Made by a program: the position numbers and the translations under genes. Below, piece by piece: positions 1-6,255 of a DNA stretch of 6,255 nucleotides (its first letter is position 1; each line of letters opens with the position of its first letter). Location of the stretch: NCBI GenBank assembly GCA_027311205.1, contig DAICZI010000108.1:1-6255 (forward strand), written 5' to 3'. The notes below the pieces were generated by a model that saw nothing but the letters and a program-made list of their open reading frames with translations, was not told the origin of the DNA and did no database searches. The DNA comes from Beijerinckiaceae bacterium (GTDB lineage Bacteria; Pseudomonadota; Alphaproteobacteria; Rhizobiales; Beijerinckiaceae).

Positions 1-603
1 CATGAAGGTGCCACACCGAAAGTGCCGCCATCAGTTGCCTTGGGTTCAACAACACCCTCCGAACTGGACACGACCCCCGTGCCGGTATCGTTCACCAAAC
101 TGGTGCCAGTGCCAGACAATACCACGATGTTGCCCCGGGTGGCCCCAACGGCACCAGCCCATCCTGATTTCGCCGCGTTGATCCGGTCGAGCGATGCCAC
201 TGCCCAGGAGCATTGCCTCGCTGAAGCGATTTATTTCGAAGCGCGCAGCGAATCCGACAAGGGCGAAGCTGCCGTGGCGCAGGTGGTGCTGAACCGGGTG
301 CGCTCCGGGCTTTATCCCCACAGCGTCTGCGGCGTGGTGTTTCAGAATTCCCGGCACCGCAATGCCTGTCAGTTCTCCTTTGCCTGCAATGGCCACCGTT
401 TGGTGGTGCGTGAAGCCGCTGCATGGCAGCGCGCCGTCGCCATCGCCCATGCCGTCACCAATGGCCGCACCTATGTCGCCAAGGTTGGCGATGCGACACA
501 TTATCACGCCAATTATGTGCATCCGCGCTGGGCGCACCACATGCGGCGCGTGGATGTCATCGGCCACCATATCTTTTACGCATCGGGGCCCCACCGGAGC
601 TGA
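1..603 (+). CDS. Cell wall hydrolase, SleB/Hydrolase_2 family (5' end outside window)
   Basis: This frame is open to the left edge, so the first residues, including any signal peptide, are missing; 200 codons and a TGA stop remain. Window residues 1-68 are a Thr/Pro/Val-rich low-complexity linker. From about residue 70 a SleB-like domain (Hydrolase_2 family) runs to the end: EHCLAEAIYFEAR (70-82), AVAQVVLNRV (91-100), the CGV...CQFSFAC block (110-129) and a DATHYHANYVHPRW segment near the C-terminus. The family contains lytic transglycosylase-like peptidoglycan hydrolases. The Glu of the YFEAR motif (E80) fits the position of the catalytic Glu in SleB. Four cysteines (72, 110, 123, 129) suggest disulfides and an extracytoplasmic location. 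In alphaproteobacteria such proteins are presumed to act in cell wall remodelling, not spore germination; that role is inference. It is separated from nadA by 183 bases and is probably a different transcription unit. Confidence 0.9.
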   Translation, partial: HEGATPKVPPSVALGSTTPSELDTTPVPVSFTKLVPVPDNTTMLPRVAPTAPAHPDFAALIRSSDATAQEHCLAEAIYFEARSESDKGEAAVAQVVLNRVRSGLYPHSVCGVVFQNSRHRNACQFSFACNGHRLVVREAAAWQRAVAIAHAVTNGRTYVAKVGDATHYHANYVHPRWAHHMRRVDVIGHHIFYASGPHRS

Positions 604-713
604 CAACCGGCGCATAGACCAGGCAAAACGCCCACAGAACTGGCAGCGGTGCACGCTTGCAAGGCAGATGTGCATTTTGTGGATTGACGCGACACCGAAA
701 ATAAAAGAGGCTC

Positions 714-743
714 TTGTCAACAAAGACCCGCGCCCCATATATG
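714..743 (+). promoter_or_regulatory. Candidate sigma-70-type promoter for nadA
   Basis: TTGTCA at 714-719 matches the -35 consensus at five of six positions. TATATG at 738-743 matches the -10 at four of six, with an 18-base spacer. Transcription would begin near 750, giving a short leader of roughly 37 bases before the nadA ATG at 787. The -10 is weak and the spacer one base long, so this is a plausible site, not a firm one. The placement gains some support because a perfect inverted repeat covers the -10/start region, as expected for a repressed promoter. Confidence 0.4.
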
Positions 744-756
744 CTCACATTGAGCA
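742..756. promoter_or_regulatory. Candidate operator upstream of nadA (perfect inverted repeat)
   Basis: TGCTCA-CAT-TGAGCA is a perfect 6-3-6 inverted repeat, 30 bases before the nadA ATG. It overlaps the end of the candidate -10 and the expected start of transcription, where a bound repressor would block RNA polymerase. De novo NAD genes are commonly repressed when NAD is plentiful, by NadR, NiaR, NrtR or, in alphaproteobacteria, the predicted regulator NadQ. I infer a NAD-related regulator of this kind but cannot assign which one, because no regulator gene is in the window and I do not recall the consensus reliably. Confidence 0.45.
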
Positions 757-774
757 CAAGAGTGTGCGGCATGT

Positions 775-778
775 GAGG
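775..778 (+). promoter_or_regulatory. Ribosome binding site deciding the nadA start
   Basis: GAGG lies 8 bases before the ATG at 787, a good spacing. The in-frame GTG at 781 would be only 2 bases from it, so it is unlikely to be used. A competing AAGG at 886-889 lies 8 bases before a second in-frame ATG at 898. Confidence 0.6.
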
Positions 779-786
779 ATGTGGTC

Positions 787-1893
787 ATGAGCGGTCAAAT
801 TCACCTTGAGCCCAGGGCTCGCGTGCCGGCAGCCGTGCTGACGGGCTTCGACGTGTCGCCAGCTTTTGCCGGGCCGTCGCGCTTCAAGGCCTTGCCCATG
901 CCCGATCTCACCTACACTGATGAGATCGCGCGCTTGACGGCGCCGCTCTACGAAAAGGTCAAGAGCGTCATCCCGCCGGTCGAGTGGCCTTTTCACGCGC
1001 CTTATGTCGCCGCCATCAACCGGCTGAAGCGTGAGCGCAATGCGGTGATCCTTGCGCATAATTACCAGACGCCGGAAATCTACAATTGCGTCGCGGATAT
1101 GGTCGGCGACAGCCTGCAACTCGCCCGCATGGCCGTCGCCTCCGAAGCCGATGTGATTGTGCAGGGCGGCGTGCATTTCATGGCCGAGACCTCAAAATTG
1201 CTCAATCCGCACAAGACCGTGCTGATTCCCGATTCGCGGGCTGGCTGTTCGCTGGCCTCCTCGATTACCGGGGCTGATGTCCGGCTGCTGCGCCAGCGCT
1301 ATCCCGGCGTTCCTGTTGTTGCCTATGTCAACACCTCGGCTGATGTAAAGGCCGAGGTCGATATCTGCTGCACGTCCTCCAACGCTGTGAAAGTGGTTGA
1401 GAGCCTTGGCGCAGATACGGTGATTTTCCTGCCTGACCAATATCTTGCCCGCAATGTTGCGCGCCAGACCAAGGTGAGGATCATCGGCTGGGCCGGCTCC
1501 TGCGAAGTGCACGAGCGTTTCACCGCCAGTGAACTCAACGAATACCGCGCGGCGCATCCGGGCATCGAGATCATCGCCCATCCCGAATGCCCGCCTGATG
1601 TCGTCGATGTCTGTGATTTCACCGGCTCCACCGCCGCGATGATCGACTATGTCCAGACCCGTCGCCCCAAAAAAGTGCTGATGGTGACGGAATGTTCGAT
1701 GGCCGACAATGTTGCCGCCGAAACACCGGGCGTTGAATTCGTGCGCCCCTGCAACCTCTGCCCGCACATGAAGCGGATCACGTTGCCAAAAATCCTCGAT
1801 GCGCTGGTCTATATGCGTGAGGAAATCATCATTGATCCGGCCTTGGCGCTGCGGGCGCGCCGTTCTGTGCAACGGATGATTGATCTGCGTTAA
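787..1893 (+). CDS. nadA: Quinolinate synthase NadA
   Basis: NadA condenses iminoaspartate, made by NadB, with dihydroxyacetone phosphate to form quinolinate in the cytoplasm, using an oxygen-sensitive [4Fe-4S] cluster. The product has 368 residues from the ATG at 787. The three expected cluster ligands are visible: C154 (RAGCSL), C239 ([10 protein letters not shown]) and C325 in CNLCPHM (322-328), matching E. coli C113, C200 and C297. Other family landmarks are [14 protein letters not shown] (88-101), [25 protein letters not shown] and [10 protein letters not shown]. About 43 residues precede the AHNY motif beyond the E. coli length. Part of this Pro/Ala-rich extension may be untranslated if the ATG at 898, whose product begins [13 protein letters not shown], is the true start. 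I keep 787 because of its GAGG box and short leader. nadB follows after 33 bases, so the two genes are almost certainly co-transcribed. Confidence 0.97.
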   Translation: MSGQIHLEPRARVPAAVLTGFDVSPAFAGPSRFKALPMPDLTYTDEIARLTAPLYEKVKSVIPPVEWPFHAPYVAAINRLKRERNAVILAHNYQTPEIYNCVADMVGDSLQLARMAVASEADVIVQGGVHFMAETSKLLNPHKTVLIPDSRAGCSLASSITGADVRLLRQRYPGVPVVAYVNTSADVKAEVDICCTSSNAVKVVESLGADTVIFLPDQYLARNVARQTKVRIIGWAGSCEVHERFTASELNEYRAAHPGIEIIAHPECPPDVVDVCDFTGSTAAMIDYVQTRRPKKVLMVTECSMADNVAAETPGVEFVRPCNLCPHMKRITLPKILDALVYMREEIIIDPALALRARRSVQRMIDLR

Positions 1894-1905
1894 GGTGTCC
1901 TTAAC
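1889..1905. repeat. Perfect 7-3-7 inverted repeat across the nadA stop codon
   Basis: GTTAAGG-TGT-CCTTAAC is a perfect palindrome with a 3-base loop. It contains the nadA TAA (1891-1893) and ends 8 bases before the nadB ribosome binding site GGTGAG (1914-1919). In RNA it would form a 7-bp hairpin. No T-run follows, so it is not an intrinsic terminator. It might affect nadA/nadB coupling or message stability, or bind a protein as DNA; it could also be chance. Confidence 0.5.
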
Positions 1906-1926
1906 TGCCCGGCGGTGAGATAGCTT

Positions 1927-3498
1927 ATGCCATCCAGTGACATTCTCATCGTCGGCGGCGGCCTCGCCGGATTGTTCTGCGCGCTGAAATTCAGCCCGCG
2001 CCCTGTAACCTTGCTCGCCTCCGCGCCACTCGGCGAGGGTGCGTCCTCCGTCTGGGCGCAGGGCGGCATCGCTGCGGCGATCAGCGAAGGTGACACGCCG
2101 GAACGCCACACGGCCGATACCATCATCGCCGGGGCCGGTCTGGTGGATGAAGCCGTCACGCTCGGCATGGCGCGCGAGGCTGTCGCGCGGATTGATGATC
2201 TTCTAAGCTATGGCGTCCCGTTTGACCGCGATCTCGCCGGTCACCTGGTGGCCTCGCGCGAGGCCGCCCATTCCCAGCGCCGCATCGTCCGGGTGCAGGG
2301 CGACAGGGCAGGGGCAGCAATTATGGCGGCCCTCGTCGCCGCCGTGCGCGCCACACCCTCAATCCACGTTGTTGAAGGCTGGACGGCGGAAAAACTCATC
2401 GCTCATGAGGGCCGCGTCATCGGCGTCATTGCCCGCAATGCCCGTGGCGAAGCTGAAAAATTCCCCACTGGCGCGACGATTCTGGCGACCGGCGGCATTG
2501 GCCAGCTTTACAAGGTCACCACCAACCCCCTTGAAGCGCGCGGCCTCGGCCTCGCCATGGCCGCTGTGGCGGGGGCCACCATCGCCGATGCCGAATTTGT
2601 GCAGTTTCATCCCACCGCCATTGATATTGGCCGCGATCCGGCGCCGCTGGCCACCGAGGCCTTGCGTGGTGATGGTGCGCTGCTGATCAACGGCGCGGGC
2701 GAGCGCTTCATGGTGCGGCTCCACCCCGATGCCGAACTCGCACCGCGCGACATTGTGGCGCGCGGCGTCTATGCCGAGATTGCTGCCGGGCGCGGGGCGT
2801 TTCTTGATGCCCGCCACAACATCATTGCCGATTTTGCAACGCGCTTTCCCACCGTCTATGCCTCGTGCATGGCGGCGGGCATTGATCCGGCCAGCACGCC
2901 CATCCCGATTGCGCCGGCCGAACACTATCACATGGGCGGCGTCTGGACGGATCAGCGCGGGCGCACCTCGCTGGCCGGCCTCTGGGCGGCAGGCGAGGTC
3001 GCCTGCACGGGCGTGCATGGAGCCAACCGCCTCGCCTCAAATTCGCTGCTCGAAGCTGTGGTATTCGGCGCGCGCGTTGCGGAGGATTTGCTGGGCCAGG
3101 CCGAGCAGGACTTTGACATGCACCGGGTCGAGCGGTTTTTGCGCAGCCCAATTCCGAATGTGGTGGTGAAGCCGGAAACCGCCCTTGTGACACGCTTGCG
3201 CTCGCTCATGAGCCAGCATGTCGGGGTTGTGCGCGAGGCGCGCGGCCTCGCCCTGGCGCTGCGCGAGATCACGGAAATCGAGCAGGCGGCCCACCAGCCG
3301 GTGACGCGCCTGATGGCCTGCACGGCGCTGATGGTGGTGGCTGGTGCCGCCGTGCGGCTCGAAAGCCGGGGCGGACATTACCGCTCGGATTTCCCGAAAC
3401 CGGATCCTGCGCAGGCACGTCGCTCGCAACTGTCGCTCAACGCCGCGCGAACCATCGCCGCGCAAATGGGTGGCATTGCGCCGTCAAAGCCGCAGTGA
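1927..3498 (+). CDS. nadB: L-aspartate oxidase NadB
   Basis: NadB is an FAD enzyme that oxidises L-aspartate to iminoaspartate, using oxygen or fumarate as acceptor, and supplies NadA. The 523-residue product is close to E. coli NadB (540). The N-terminal dinucleotide fold shows [11 protein letters not shown] (6-16) with the GGGLAG turn at 10-15. [12 protein letters not shown] follows, the loop typical of the succinate dehydrogenase/fumarate reductase flavoprotein family. Residues matching the E. coli active site are present: E112 (SREAAHS), H228 (QFHPTA), R274 ([11 protein letters not shown]), H335 (EHYHMGG) and R368 in [13 protein letters not shown]. Residues from about 400 on match the usual C-terminal helical domain. 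The start has GGTGAG at 1914-1919, 7 bases upstream. The gene lies 33 bases behind nadA in the same likely operon. Absence of a hydrophobic leader fits a cytoplasmic enzyme. The usual third gene, nadC, does not follow. Confidence 0.97.
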   Translation: MPSSDILIVGGGLAGLFCALKFSPRPVTLLASAPLGEGASSVWAQGGIAAAISEGDTPERHTADTIIAGAGLVDEAVTLGMAREAVARIDDLLSYGVPFDRDLAGHLVASREAAHSQRRIVRVQGDRAGAAIMAALVAAVRATPSIHVVEGWTAEKLIAHEGRVIGVIARNARGEAEKFPTGATILATGGIGQLYKVTTNPLEARGLGLAMAAVAGATIADAEFVQFHPTAIDIGRDPAPLATEALRGDGALLINGAGERFMVRLHPDAELAPRDIVARGVYAEIAAGRGAFLDARHNIIADFATRFPTVYASCMAAGIDPASTPIPIAPAEHYHMGGVWTDQRGRTSLAGLWAAGEVACTGVHGANRLASNSLLEAVVFGARVAEDLLGQAEQDFDMHRVERFLRSPIPNVVVKPETALVTRLRSLMSQHVGVVREARGLALALREITEIEQAAHQPVTRLMACTALMVVAGAAVRLESRGGHYRSDFPKPDPAQARRSQLSLNAARTIAAQMGGIAPSKPQ

Positions 3499-3501
3499 CC
3501 C

Positions 3502-3514
3502 CCCGCAGTGCGGG
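3502..3514 (+). terminator. GC-rich hairpin just after nadB, possible weak terminator
   Basis: CCCGC-AGT-GCGGG forms a 5-bp all-GC stem starting 4 bases after the nadB TGA. The bases that follow (TGCAAAATTACC) contain no T-run, so it is a poor intrinsic terminator. It may mark the end of the nadAB unit or protect its 3' end. The rest of the gap up to 3639 shows no promoter I can support. Confidence 0.3.
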
Positions 3515-3639
3515 TGCAAAATTACCAAAGCTTCATTTGCCAATCCGGGCGCGGGCATGAAAAGAGATTGTAACCATCCTTCCCTGATGGCATGAGAAGG
3601 ACGCGCCACAAATCGCTACCGCTAAAAGGCCTTGTGCTT

Positions 3640-5577
3640 ATGCCGCATTCGAACCGTCTTCGTATCGTTCTGGCCGCAACGGCGGTTATAGGTTTTGCTT
3701 ATTTGCCGCTGGCTGAGGCTCGTGAGCCGGTTGTGCTGGAGCAGCCCTTTGCCGTCAGCGACAATCCCGATGCCAATTATGTGTCGGCCATTGCCGCAGC
3801 CCATGACAATGACGTGCTGGCAGCCTCGACCTTTTTCCAGGAAGCCTTGCGCGCCGACCCCAATGATTATGACCTGATGGCGCACGCTTTGGTGGCGGCG
3901 CTGGTGAATGGCGATATCGACAATGCGCAGCGATTGGCAACAAGGCTGATCGCCCATGCCCCCGATAATAGCCTGGCGCGACTGGTGCTGGGCGTCGCCA
4001 ACTTGAAGGCGCATCGCTTCGTTTCGGCGCGCGGCCAGTTTGTCAGCATCGGAACCAAGGACAGCCCCAATCTGATTGCCGATCTCATGGCGGCCTGGAG
4101 CCTGGCCGGCAGTGGCAAGACCCATGATGCGCTGGCCTTGATCGACAAGTTGCAAGACCCGTCTTTCTCGGTGTTTCAGGACTTCCATGCCGGCATGATT
4201 GCCAGTGTCGGGGGTGACCGCAAGGATGCCGCGACGCGGCTTGGCATTGCCTACAAAAATTCGGCCACGACCGAACAGGTCGCCGATGCGGAGGCGCGCG
4301 ATCTCGCCATCAATGGCCATATCAACCAGGCCAAGGCCGTCTATCAGGCATTTTTGAAGCTGGCACCGCATAACAGTGTCATTCTTGCGAGCCTCAAGGC
4401 TTTGAATAGCGGTGCGAAGCCGGAACCTCTGGTTGCCAATGCGACACAGGGCGCAGCGGTGGCCCTGTTTGGGCTGGGTGCCACCAGTGCCCGCAGCGGC
4501 GATGGCGGCACTGCCATTATCTATTTGCGGCTGGCGCAATACTTGTGGCCGGACAACGCGCTTGTGCTGGTGACGCTCGGCGATTTCTTCCTGCGCGAAA
4601 AGCAATATGCCGAGGCCTATGACGCCTATGATGCCGTGCCCAAGGGTGATCCGCTGCGGGTGAGCGCCGATACGCAGATTGCCATGATTTACCGGGCCAC
4701 CAAGCACAACAAGGCCGCATCCCGGAAGTTGACCGACATCCTCAAAGACCATCCCGATAATTTTGAGGCACTGGTCGCCTATGGCGATATGCAGCGCGAC
4801 GACAAGGATTATGCGGGTTCCGCGGCGACCTTTTCCAAGGCTCTGGCGCTGGACAAAGCCAGCAACAGCGTCACATGGGTCGATTATTACAGCCGCGGCG
4901 TTGCCTATGCGCAAAACAAGCAATGGGACAAGGCCGAGGCCGATTTCAAGGCCGCGCTGAAACTCTCGCCCGAACAGCCGGAAGTCTTGAATTATCTCGG
5001 TTATTCATGGGTTGATCGCGGCGAGCATTACGACCAGGCCTTCAAGATGCTGCGCCGCGCAGTTGATCTGCGCCCGCAGGACGGCTTCATCGTCGATAGC
5101 CTGGGCTGGGCTTTCTACAAGCTGAAGCGTTATCATGAGGCAGTGCATGAGCTGGAGAAAGCCGTGCAGCTTGAGCCTGCCGATCCGCTGATCAACGAAC
5201 ATCTCGGCGATGCCTATTGGCGCGATGGACGCAAGATCGAGGCGCATTTTCAATGGAATCACGCGCGCGATTTCAAGCCCGACCCCAAAGACCTGCCGCG
5301 CATTCTGAGCGAGATCAAAAACGGCATGCCTCCAGACACCAAGCCGGTCACGCCCGCACCGGCACAGGTGCCAAGCCCCGCCCCGGCACCTCCGGCGGCA
5401 CCAGCACCGGCACCAATTGTAGCCCCATCGTCGCCCGTAACTGCGCCATCCACCGCCCCTGCGCCGGCGGCCGGCAATCCTCCACCGGTTCAGCCTGGCG
5501 CGCCTGCGCCCACGGGTGCCGCTGCACCGCCGCCGCCTGCTGCGGCAGATGCGCCTGTGCCCCGCAAGGGCGGGTAA
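3640..5577 (+). CDS. Exported TPR-repeat protein with Pro/Ala-rich tail, LbcA-like C-terminal motifs
   Basis: From the ATG at 3640 the product has 645 residues. Residues 1-27 form a classic signal peptide: basic start, hydrophobic core IVLAATAVIGFAYLPL, and an AEA cleavage site before R28. There is no lipobox cysteine, and the whole protein lacks cysteine. Residues ~45-560 are TPR-like helical hairpins, for example FFQEALRADPNDYD, AEADFKAALKLSPEQPEVLNYLGYSW and HELEKAVQLEPADP. The C-terminal set carries LNYLGYSWVDRG (450-461), DSLGWAFY (486-493) and EHLGDAYW (520-527), motifs I associate with TPR proteins such as Pseudomonas LbcA, partner of the CtpA protease. Residues ~564-645 are a disordered Pro/Ala-rich tail. 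AAGG (3626-3629) lies 10 bases before 3640; an upstream in-frame ATG at 3592 has no evident ribosome binding site and would spoil the signal peptide. A periplasmic scaffold role is inferred. ispE follows after 3 bases. Confidence 0.9.
   Translation: MPHSNRLRIVLAATAVIGFAYLPLAEAREPVVLEQPFAVSDNPDANYVSAIAAAHDNDVLAASTFFQEALRADPNDYDLMAHALVAALVNGDIDNAQRLATRLIAHAPDNSLARLVLGVANLKAHRFVSARGQFVSIGTKDSPNLIADLMAAWSLAGSGKTHDALALIDKLQDPSFSVFQDFHAGMIASVGGDRKDAATRLGIAYKNSATTEQVADAEARDLAINGHINQAKAVYQAFLKLAPHNSVILASLKALNSGAKPEPLVANATQGAAVALFGLGATSARSGDGGTAIIYLRLAQYLWPDNALVLVTLGDFFLREKQYAEAYDAYDAVPKGDPLRVSADTQIAMIYRATKHNKAASRKLTDILKDHPDNFEALVAYGDMQRDDKDYAGSAATFSKALALDKASNSVTWVDYYSRGVAYAQNKQWDKAEADFKAALKLSPEQPEVLNYLGYSWVDRGEHYDQAFKMLRRAVDLRPQDGFIVDSLGWAFYKLKRYHEAVHELEKAVQLEPADPLINEHLGDAYWRDGRKIEAHFQWNHARDFKPDPKDLPRILSEIKNGMPPDTKPVTPAPAQVPSPAPAPPAAPAPAPIVAPSSPVTAPSTAPAPAAGNPPPVQPGAPAPTGAAAPPPPAAADAPVPRKGG
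5329..5574 (+). repeat. Low-complexity Pro/Ala-rich coding tract
   Basis: About 82 codons at the end of the TPR gene encode mostly Pro and Ala with some Thr, Ser, Val and Gly, in short PAPAP-like units. At the DNA level these are imperfect repeats of GCACCGGCACC-like words, a place where slippage and length variation would be expected. The tail is probably disordered and could span peptidoglycan or bind a partner; no specific motif is visible. The last residues (PVPRKGG) are basic. Confidence 0.7.
5566..5570 (+). promoter_or_regulatory. Ribosome binding site for ispE inside the TPR gene end
   Basis: AAGGG lies in the last codons of the TPR gene, 10 bases before the TTG at 5581; GGG at 5572-5574 lies 6 bases before it. 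This purine-rich stretch supports the TTG as the start and implies that ispE translation is coupled to the end of TPR translation. Confidence 0.5.
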
Positions 5578-5580
5578 ACT

Positions 5581-6255
5581 TTGGTCGCGCTGGTCGCGCG
5601 GGCTCCCGCCAAGCTCAATCTATCGCTGTCGCTCCTGGGACGGCGGCAAGACAGTTATCATCTGCTTCACAGCCTTGTCGCTTTCACGCGTTTTGGGGAT
5701 TGGCTGACGCTGGAGCCGGGCGCACAATTGGCCCTTGAGGTCGAGGGCGACCTGGCCAGCGCCACCGGCCCGGTTGCCGATAATCTTGTTCTCAGCGCCG
5801 CGCATAATTTTGCGGCGCTGTTTCCCGGCGCGCCGCTTGGCCGCTTTCACCTCACTAAGCGCATCCCGGTTGCAGCGGGGCTCGGCGGCGGTTCATCCGA
5901 TGCGGCGGCGGCATTGCGCCTGTTGGCCAAAGCGCACGGCGTTGCGCGCGATGATGGTTTGCTGTTGGAGGCTGCCCGCCGCACCGGCGCTGACGTCTCG
6001 GTGTGCCTGGCGGCCAGACCGCGTTTCATGGGCGGTATCGGTGATGAACTGGGCCCGGTGCTGGACTTGCCACCGCTGATTGGCGTGCTGGTCAATCCCG
6101 GCGTTGCTTTGGCAACCCGTGCGGTGTTTGCCGCCTTGCGTCTCCAGCCTGGCACCACGGCGCTGGCTGCACCGGCACCGCTCATCAACGCGGCGATGAC
6201 CGCCGAAAATCTCGTCGCTGCCCTGCGGCGCAGCGGCAATGACATGGAAGATGCC
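5581..6255 (+). CDS. ispE: 4-diphosphocytidyl-2-C-methyl-D-erythritol kinase IspE (3' end outside window)
   Basis: IspE phosphorylates CDP-methylerythritol with ATP in the cytoplasmic MEP isoprenoid pathway. The reading frame runs open to the right edge, giving 225 residues of an enzyme of about 280-290. The N-terminus reads ARAPAKLNLSL with K11 and N13 (E. coli K10, N12), followed by GRRQDSYHLLHSL with substrate-contacting Y26 and H27. The GHMP-kinase ATP loop is PVAAGLGGGSSDAAAA (96-111). GADVSVCL supplies D138 (E. coli D141), the catalytic Asp, and RFMGGIGDEL follows. No ATG or GTG lies between the upstream TAA at 5575 and the conserved APAK motif, so TTG at 5581 is the best start. One codon (ACT) separates it from the TPR stop, and both genes are in the same frame. 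Ser replaces the usual Gly in D-G-Y-H; the enzyme otherwise looks intact. Confidence 0.95.
   Translation, partial: MVALVARAPAKLNLSLSLLGRRQDSYHLLHSLVAFTRFGDWLTLEPGAQLALEVEGDLASATGPVADNLVLSAAHNFAALFPGAPLGRFHLTKRIPVAAGLGGGSSDAAAALRLLAKAHGVARDDGLLLEAARRTGADVSVCLAARPRFMGGIGDELGPVLDLPPLIGVLVNPGVALATRAVFAALRLQPGTTALAAPAPLINAAMTAENLVAALRRSGNDMEDA

Noticed and set aside
684..689. TTGACG as a -35 element for a second nadA promoter
   Set aside because: No acceptable -10 hexamer lies 16-18 bases downstream; the stretch there is GAGGCTC-like.
705..715. AAGAG-G-CTCTT palindrome as a terminator for the SleB-type gene
   Set aside because: A one-base loop cannot form a stable hairpin and there is no proper T-run. 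No convincing terminator is visible between 604 and 713.
46..738. Long open frame on the minus strand opposite the SleB-type gene
   Set aside because: It has no recognisable domain, and the plus frame carries a clear Hydrolase_2 domain. Such antisense frames are expected in GC-rich DNA with G/C third positions.
1192..2109. 305-codon open frame on the minus strand across nadA and nadB
   Set aside because: It is a shadow of two well-supported genes; its product shows no known motifs and spans a gene junction.
3592..3639. Upstream in-frame ATG at 3592 as the TPR gene start
   Set aside because: No ribosome binding site is evident before it, and it would add 16 mostly basic residues before an otherwise standard signal peptide. 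It is still possible.
3622..4923. 433-codon open frame on the minus strand opposite the TPR gene
   Set aside because: The translation is an Ile/Gly/His-rich string without a domain, while the plus frame has a signal peptide and repeated TPR motifs.
5620..6245. Minus-strand open frames opposite ispE
   Set aside because: The plus frame has every IspE signature motif in order; the minus frames show only Arg/Ala-rich sequence without domains.

Overview
The window looks like ordinary chromosomal DNA of an alphaproteobacterium, most likely in or near the Hyphomicrobiales (Rhizobiales). It is GC-rich with high-GC third positions. The NadA and NadB wording resembles the rhizobial type, and a TPR protein sits directly in front of ispE. 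The species cannot be named from the sequence. All five genes lie on the + strand and fill nearly the whole window. I see no tRNA, rRNA, CRISPR array, insertion sequence or phage gene.

Layout: (1) 1-603 is the 3' part of a SleB-type cell wall hydrolase whose start lies before the window. (2) 604-786 is a 183-base intergenic region with a candidate promoter and a perfect 6-3-6 inverted repeat (742-756) over its -10 region, just before nadA. (3) 787-1893 is nadA (quinolinate synthase) and 1927-3498 is nadB (L-aspartate oxidase), 33 bases apart with a perfect 7-3-7 inverted repeat across the nadA stop. (4) 3499-3639 is a short gap with a GC-rich hairpin right after nadB. (5) 3640-5577 is an exported, cysteine-free TPR protein with a Pro/Ala-rich C-terminal tail. 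(6) 5581 to the right edge is the 5' part of ispE, with a TTG start only three bases after the TPR stop.

How the genes work together: NadB oxidises L-aspartate to iminoaspartate, and NadA condenses this with dihydroxyacetone phosphate to give quinolinate, the first two steps of de novo NAD synthesis. The third gene, nadC, is not next to them here. The TPR protein and ispE form a second, tightly coupled pair. IspE acts in the MEP isoprenoid pathway. The TPR protein probably works in the periplasm, and its C-terminal motifs resemble the LbcA-type TPR proteins that help CtpA proteases control peptidoglycan hydrolases.

I found no clearly new system. The points most worth a second look are the possible NAD-responsive operator before nadA, the LbcA-like TPR protein coupled to ispE, the nadAB pair without nadC, and the palindrome at the nadA/nadB junction.
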